From assembly GCA_016840285.1 (NCBI GenBank), contig JAEOSR010000133.1, forward strand, positions 1 to 28,588: a stretch of DNA of 28,588 nt, given 5' to 3'. Below are positions 24,625-28,588 of the stretch, piece after piece. The position numbers and the translations under genes were made by a program. Numbering within the stretch: the stretch's first letter is position 1; every line of letters begins with the position of its first letter. The notes under the pieces are model-generated. The model did no database searches. It saw nothing but the letters and a program-made list of their open reading frames with translations, and was not told the DNA's origin. This DNA is from Candidatus Hodarchaeota archaeon (GTDB taxonomy: Archaea; Asgardarchaeota; Heimdallarchaeia; Hodarchaeales; Hodarchaeaceae).

Positions 24625-26628
24625 TTATGTGAATTTAATTAAAAGACTTACACAAACAAGTATTAGAATAATCATTCCTAAAAGAGGACTAATAACAGGT
24701 GTAAGATTAACTGGGGTTTGAATGGCAAACAAATCTGAGACATTCCAACTAGTGAATCCCATAGAATCATATGCAACTATCTTTATCTGGTAGTTTCCGT
24801 CAGTGACATTGCGAACGTACCATTCAAAATAGTTTTGTGTTAATCCAGAGGTCAGGAGTGACCAATTGCCGTCTACGGTTCTGTTGTTAGTAGAAAGATA
24901 GATATCATACGTCAATTTATGGTTTAAAGCATCATAAGCGACCCATTTAATCTCTATAACAGAATCCAGACAAGTTCCCTCGGGGGATATAATTGTTGGG
25001 CCAACTATATGGTTAGGCATTCTGGAAGGTGATATGTCATAATTTTCGGTTGGAATCTGGAAATATCCTTCCCCAGTCCAGTCTTCCCAATAATTAGACT
25101 GAAATGTATTATTTAAACCGTAATCGCCTGCATCTAAAGTGTTTTTTTGGAAATCATTTTGAAGGATCATATTATTATGAGAACCTGTCCCTAAAAGTAA
25201 GCCAATATCTTCAACCTGTTGTTTTTTTCTACCAGAAATTGTGTTATTAACGATAGTATTATTACTCGATCTAAAAGTTTTAATACTCTGAGTGTTCTTA
25301 TCAAATGTATTACTCTCTACAACATTATTACCAGCGTAACTGAGAGAGATACCTACATCATGGTCAATAATCGTGTTTCGCCTTATGATGCTATTATCGA
25401 CGTGTGTTAAATAAATACCAACTTGATTATCAAGGAAGTCATTATTTTCAATCAAACAGTAGGTAATGTTTCCTAAGTGGATTGCAGTTTTACCTCTATG
25501 GAATATACTATTAGTTAAATGAAAAACAACATCAACATTTTCGATATTAACAAAATATTTCTTAGAGTTTTGTTCCGTAATTACAAGTCCAGTAATGATA
25601 TAAGGATTTAAGAGGCTTCCATCGCCTTTAAATTTCTCACTTTTGACAAATGTGGCAAATTCTTCGTTTCCATTAATCACAACTGAATGAATATCGAAAT
25701 CAGTGTAAGAATACACCTGTGTAACATAATCAAGATTAGCTTGATATACAATAATGTCTGTTTCATCATAAATTTTAATATTAGTAACAACAAGAGGACC
25801 GTTTATTTTTAATCCTCGTAATGAATCCGCATCAAAACGTATCGAAATGATATTCACACCTTTCTCAAGAAAACTCGTATTAGAGCCTGTAAGATACTCT
25901 CCAGTTCTCGCTTCGGGTTCTAAGCTCATTCTCACTAAGTATTTACTTTCTTGTAGAATTTCAACTGAGATTTCAATTAATAAGTAGTCATACCTCCAGT
26001 TGAAGTCAATATCTTCAGCTCTATCCCAAATTTGGCCTGCAAATCTTATGTAGAGATCAAAATTGACGTTCGTATATATACGAGTAGTATAGAGGTCATA
26101 TTCATTGGATATTGCAACAGGAGCTAGAAGAAATTCATGAATTCCGTTGATACGTAATCTATGGATGTGAAACATAAGTTCATGCCCAATACCATGAAAG
26201 CGTGAGGCATTAACTAAGGAAATTGTCAAATTATGAATCCCTATCTCCTTTCCTAAATAACTTCTTGAGGTTTCGAAACTATCTCCAATAGGAGTTTCAT
26301 TTGTCGTTTTAGCTTGAACAGTAAGTATAACAGTTATATTGGGATAGTAACGGGTCACATTGATCTCCATAAATAATATAATATGATCATAAAGAAGATC
26401 TCCATCTAAATCCTCTCCCATATCGGAGAAGTTCCCCGTACAATACACATAGCGTGATTCAGATGTTTTAAGGTTAAAACTTCTAGGATTAGGTGAATCA
26501 ACATTTGGGATTAGAGTATTAATCGGAGAATTTTTTTCTATAATTCCCCTATTTAATATGAATATGAGTAACAAGAAAAAAATAAATGTTTGTGATTTAA
26601 CTGAATGGTTTATTTTATGTTGTTTCAT
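24625..26628 (-). CDS. Secreted, membrane-anchored parallel beta-helix (NosD-like) protein
   Basis: About 667 residues from ATG 26628. An N-terminal hydrophobic signal segment (TFIFFLLLIFILN, about 13-26) precedes a long extracytoplasmic part rich in N-x-S/T sequons. Two similar beta-rich units carry Asp-rich loops, DLDGDLLYD near 75 and DIDFNWRYD near 207. Residues about 370-515 show NosD/periplasmic copper-binding-type right-handed beta-helix repeats (IENNDFLDNQVGIYL, IRRNTIIDHDVGISL, VESNTFDKN). A fibronectin-III-like domain follows (about 540-635), then a C-terminal transmembrane helix (about 643-663) ending IKFT. This is a surface protein; binding partner unknown, possibly a glycan. A TATA box at 26661-26669 places the transcript start near 26640, so the in-frame TTG at 26649 is rejected. 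It converges with the FtsX permease gene. Confidence 0.85.
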   Translation of the reverse strand: MKQHKINHSVKSQTFIFFLLLIFILNRGIIEKNSPINTLIPNVDSPNPRSFNLKTSESRYVYCTGNFSDMGEDLDGDLLYDHIILFMEINVTRYYPNITVILTVQAKTTNETPIGDSFETSRSYLGKEIGIHNLTISLVNASRFHGIGHELMFHIHRLRINGIHEFLLAPVAISNEYDLYTTRIYTNVNFDLYIRFAGQIWDRAEDIDFNWRYDYLLIEISVEILQESKYLVRMSLEPEARTGEYLTGSNTSFLEKGVNIISIRFDADSLRGLKINGPLVVTNIKIYDETDIIVYQANLDYVTQVYSYTDFDIHSVVINGNEEFATFVKSEKFKGDGSLLNPYIITGLVITEQNSKKYFVNIENVDVVFHLTNSIFHRGKTAIHLGNITYCLIENNDFLDNQVGIYLTHVDNSIIRRNTIIDHDVGISLSYAGNNVVESNTFDKNTQSIKTFRSSNNTIVNNTISGRKKQQVEDIGLLLGTGSHNNMILQNDFQKNTLDAGDYGLNNTFQSNYWEDWTGEGYFQIPTENYDISPSRMPNHIVGPTIISPEGTCLDSVIEIKWVAYDALNHKLTYDIYLSTNNRTVDGNWSLLTSGLTQNYFEWYVRNVTDGNYQIKIVAYDSMGFTSWNVSDLFAIQTPVNLTPVISPLLGMIILILVCVSLLIKFT

Positions 26629-26660
26629 CTTATGACTAGATCGATCCAAAAAGATCCAAG

Positions 26661-26669
26661 TATATAAAA
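26661..26669 (-). promoter_or_regulatory. TATA box of the beta-helix surface protein
   Basis: Minus-strand TTTTATATA. Predicted transcript start is near 26640, leaving a leader of about 12 nt to ATG 26628. Confidence 0.5.
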
Positions 26670-26733
26670 TGTCACTTCAATAAACATTCCAACTATCCCA
26701 ATGGATCAATTCGTAAATAATTTCCAGTCAGTT

Positions 26734-27762
26734 TCAATAGGAGGAGGGAACATAACAAGCTACTTTCTTTACTATTCCGTTTGTTGGAACTTCGATTGAC
26801 TCTTTCGTAATCAAACGATTTTGATTCATCGCGTTTAAAATAAAACCAACAATGGCAAAAGGAAGGTCAAAAGATAATGAAATTGAAAATTGAGTGCATT
26901 TCGTTGAGGGACAATCAACGTGTTGTTTTAGATAGTCTAAAATTTCTAAATGCTTTCTAGCTGTCTCAGAATTATAATCTTTTTTTAGGATATGATAATC
27001 AAAAAATTTGAACTCCTTTTGAGTAATTCCCTCGTTTTCCAGTTCTTTCAAGGTTTCATTAATTTGAGAGGTACCTATTCCCAGTGCTTCAGCAATACTC
27101 TCTGTATGACGCTTTTTAGTGTCTAGAACATTTTCCTCTAAATACAATTTTACGAGATCTTTCCATGTAATTTTTCTCTTTTCACCCGCTTCAATTCTTT
27201 CCTCAATCGCGGTTGCTATTAAAGCTTTCAAAGTTTCATCTTCTAATTTCTTAACAGTGACTTCTTTCACATCAGCCGCTACAAGAGCTTCTCCATCGCT
27301 AATTCGTTCTACAGGAACTTTTCTTGGTGTTTTTGATTTTATTTTCTTTTTAATTTTTTTCTTTGGTTTTCCTGTTTTCTTCTTACATTCTGAACATGGA
27401 TCTTTAGTTGTTTCGAATTGTACTAATCCTTCCTGATCCATTGCCTCTAAAACATTTCTATCTTCAATTTGTGTAATTGCTCTATACCAAGTGTTAAGAC
27501 ATTCAAGAATTTCCCGATTATCTGTCACCTTTCTCTTATGAGAACCAATTGGAGTATTCCATTCTTCAATAGCACTCAATTTAGGTTTAAAACTCACATT
27601 AAGAGAAAAAATACATTTATTTTGGGTCAATTTGATACTTTGTGGTTTTTTAGAAATCTCTACGTCATCAGAGTAGTCTTGAGTAAGAATCCAATCCCAA
27701 ACTTCGGTAATAACCTCTTTGGTTGTAACAACGGGAAAACTACAAGAATTACAAACTTTCAC
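26734..27762 (-). CDS. Unrecognised protein with split zinc-knuckle cysteines and winged-helix-like domain
   Basis: A 342-residue soluble protein starting at GTG 27762, not recognised. CNSC at residues 4-7 and CSEC at 123-126 are two C-x2-C pairs that could form one zinc site, with about 115 residues inserted between them. Residues 128-148 are an intensely basic linker (KPKKKIKKKIKSKTPRK). Residues about 215-262 resemble a helix-turn-helix (ESIAEALGIGTSQINETLKELENEGI). A second similar unit follows at about 270-338 (LPFAIVGFILNAMNQNRLI) and ends ACYVPSSY. Cys284 and Cys289 add another possible metal pair. The overall look is of a nucleic-acid-binding or transcription-related protein. That is inference from composition and fold pattern. 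Genes on both sides offer no functional hint. Confidence 0.7.
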   Translation of the reverse strand: MKVCNSCSFPVVTTKEVITEVWDWILTQDYSDDVEISKKPQSIKLTQNKCIFSLNVSFKPKLSAIEEWNTPIGSHKRKVTDNREILECLNTWYRAITQIEDRNVLEAMDQEGLVQFETTKDPCSECKKKTGKPKKKIKKKIKSKTPRKVPVERISDGEALVAADVKEVTVKKLEDETLKALIATAIEERIEAGEKRKITWKDLVKLYLEENVLDTKKRHTESIAEALGIGTSQINETLKELENEGITQKEFKFFDYHILKKDYNSETARKHLEILDYLKQHVDCPSTKCTQFSISLSFDLPFAIVGFILNAMNQNRLITKESIEVPTNGIVKKVACYVPSSY

Positions 27763-27834
27763 TGAAAGAACACCCTGTAATAAAAATCCAACTGGACTTT
27801 TTAATCTATAGATATAATATTATTAAAAAGACAT

Positions 27835-27997
27835 ATGTCGTCAAAAAATAGTGAATCAAAGATATCTTTAGAGGAAATAAATCAGGCGACTGATATATGC
27901 CATGCTATTAAGAGACGAAGGTAAAATATCCGATAATACACAAGTAATTGCCTATGCTAGCTTTACAGAGACCGTTGAAGATTTGGTGCAACTTTGA
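27835..27997 (+). pseudogene. Two overlapping short ORFs, possibly one frameshifted small gene
   Basis: ATG 27835 opens 29 codons (MSSKNSESKISLEEINQATD, then ICHAIKRRR) ending at 27924. An ATG at 27902 in another frame continues for 31 codons (MLLRDEGKISDNTQVIAYAS, then FTETVEDLVQL) ending at 27997. Read together across one frame change they give a coherent acidic, helix-rich peptide of about 55 residues. The pair may be a decayed or frameshifted small gene, a sequencing error, or chance. There is no clear ribosome site. The rest of the 291-bp gap between 27762 and 28054 shows nothing further. Confidence 0.3.
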
Positions 27998-28053
27998 CTA
28001 ATTGATTACTTCTATTGATTGTCTGATATTCTATCGATGATTGAGGGCTTTTA

Positions 28054-28588
28054 ATGGATGATATTGACGTTTTAATCATTGGAGCTGGGCCTGCAGGGGT
28101 TATTTCTGCAATTACCTGTGCTAAAATGGGTTTAGATGTAATATTAGTTGATTCTAAATCTTTTGACCTGATTGGTAACAAGGTGTGTGGTGATGGGTTA
28201 TTCAAATCATTTACATCTTTTCTTGAGAAAGAAGTGGGTATTATACAACCTCATGGTTCGGAGGTGTCTGATACCTTCGAATCGATGGTTTTAAGAGCAT
28301 CAGGGGTAGAATTACCTATTGAAGGTCATGGTTTCATGGTTGATCGTTTTCTTTACGGTCAAAGGCTATTAAAAGAAGCTATTGACTTGGGAGTCAATGT
28401 TCGGGTGGAAACCAAAGGTATTAAAGCTCAACTTGATGGGAATTGTGTAATTGGGGCCATTGTTGAAGAAAAAAATGGGAGTCAGTATTTCATTAAGGCG
28501 AAAATAACTATTGATTCTAGTGGGCGTAATTACCAGATTAGAAAAACCCTACCACAAAATCTTTTTCCAAATATCGAAACCAGAATGA
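28054..28588 (+). CDS. Geranylgeranyl reductase family FAD protein (3' end outside window)
   Basis: ATG 28054, with GAGG seven bases upstream, opens a frame that runs off the window after 178 codons. The FAD-binding fold starts the protein: VLIIGAGPAGVISAI (residues 6-20), followed by VILVDSK at the end of the second strand. The family block NKVCGDGL near residue 48 is the CGDG motif of geranylgeranyl reductases. Archaeal members saturate the isoprenoid chains of membrane lipids or of prenyl cofactors. FMVDRFLYGQRLLKEAIDLG fits the family's next segment (usual form R..fD..L...A...G), and IDSSGRN the second dinucleotide-binding block. With the C-terminus missing, a related halogenase or dehydrogenase of the same superfamily cannot be excluded. 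Confidence 0.85.
   Translation, partial: MDDIDVLIIGAGPAGVISAITCAKMGLDVILVDSKSFDLIGNKVCGDGLFKSFTSFLEKEVGIIQPHGSEVSDTFESMVLRASGVELPIEGHGFMVDRFLYGQRLLKEAIDLGVNVRVETKGIKAQLDGNCVIGAIVEEKNGSQYFIKAKITIDSSGRNYQIRKTLPQNLFPNIETRM

Noticed and set aside
27963..28205. Minus-strand frame over the start of the last gene
   Set aside because: The plus strand here encodes an unmistakable FAD-binding fold with a CGDG motif; the minus frame is its shadow.
1..28588. CRISPR arrays, insertion sequences, prophage or integrative elements
   Set aside because: No regularly spaced repeats, transposase or integrase sequences, or terminal inverted repeats were found on reading both strands.

Overview
The window reads as a chromosomal stretch of an archaeon, most likely an Asgard-group archaeon. 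The DNA is AT-rich. Genes are mostly single transcription units on both strands. Starts are ATG, GTG or TTG, and several genes have an archaeal TATA-like box about 25 nt before the inferred transcript start. Gene content supports this: an archaeal/eukaryal-type tyrosyl-tRNA synthetase, a form III RuBisCO, an archaeal-type purine phosphoribosyltransferase, a geranylgeranyl-reductase-family flavoprotein and a large FtsX-type permease. Two products look unusually eukaryote-like: a maspardin-type alpha/beta hydrolase and a TyrRS resembling the plant/protist type. The lineage is inferred from gene content, not proven. I see no tRNA, rRNA, CRISPR array, transposase or phage gene.

Layout. 1-1754 (+): a 5'-truncated maspardin-like hydrolase and a cysteine synthase. 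1820-4530 (-): a catalytically intact form III RuBisCO and a YcaQ/AlkX-type winged-helix DNA glycosylase. 4531-5350: an 820-bp stretch without an intact gene. It holds a decayed flavin-oxidase-like fragment and a TATA box followed at the expected distance by a long imperfect hairpin. 5351-5497 (+): a 48-residue single-pass membrane protein not previously called. 5527-6567 (-): an orphan amino-methyltransferase. About 6627-7583 (+): a cation diffusion facilitator. 7596-10394 (-): the TldD-TldE metalloprotease pair, the only tight operon here. 10573-11916 (+): an unrecognised basic protein.

11936-13030 (-): TyrRS. 13240-13932 (+): aspartate/glutamate racemase family. 14063-16696 (+): an MMPL/RND exporter. 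16833-18212 (+): a long coiled-coil protein with a C-terminal winged helix. 18276-18563 (-): a small winged-helix regulator. 18796-20208 (+): a COG2509-type FAD dehydrogenase. 20249-20821 (-): a phosphoribosyltransferase. About 21009-24560 (+): a giant FtsX permease without a neighbouring ATPase. 24625-26628 (-): a secreted, membrane-anchored beta-helix protein. 26734-27762 (-): an unrecognised zinc-ribbon/winged-helix protein. 27835-27997 (+): two overlapping short ORFs that look like one frameshifted small gene. 28054-end (+): a geranylgeranyl reductase family protein cut by the window edge.

The genes do not form one pathway. This is housekeeping and envelope content (translation, amino acid and purine metabolism, transport, surface proteins) mixed with lineage-specific proteins. 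The most unusual items are the eukaryote-like hydrolase and synthetase, the hairpin-led small membrane protein, the coiled-coil/winged-helix protein, two unrecognised protein families, and two membrane-protein genes that appear to lack a normal start codon.
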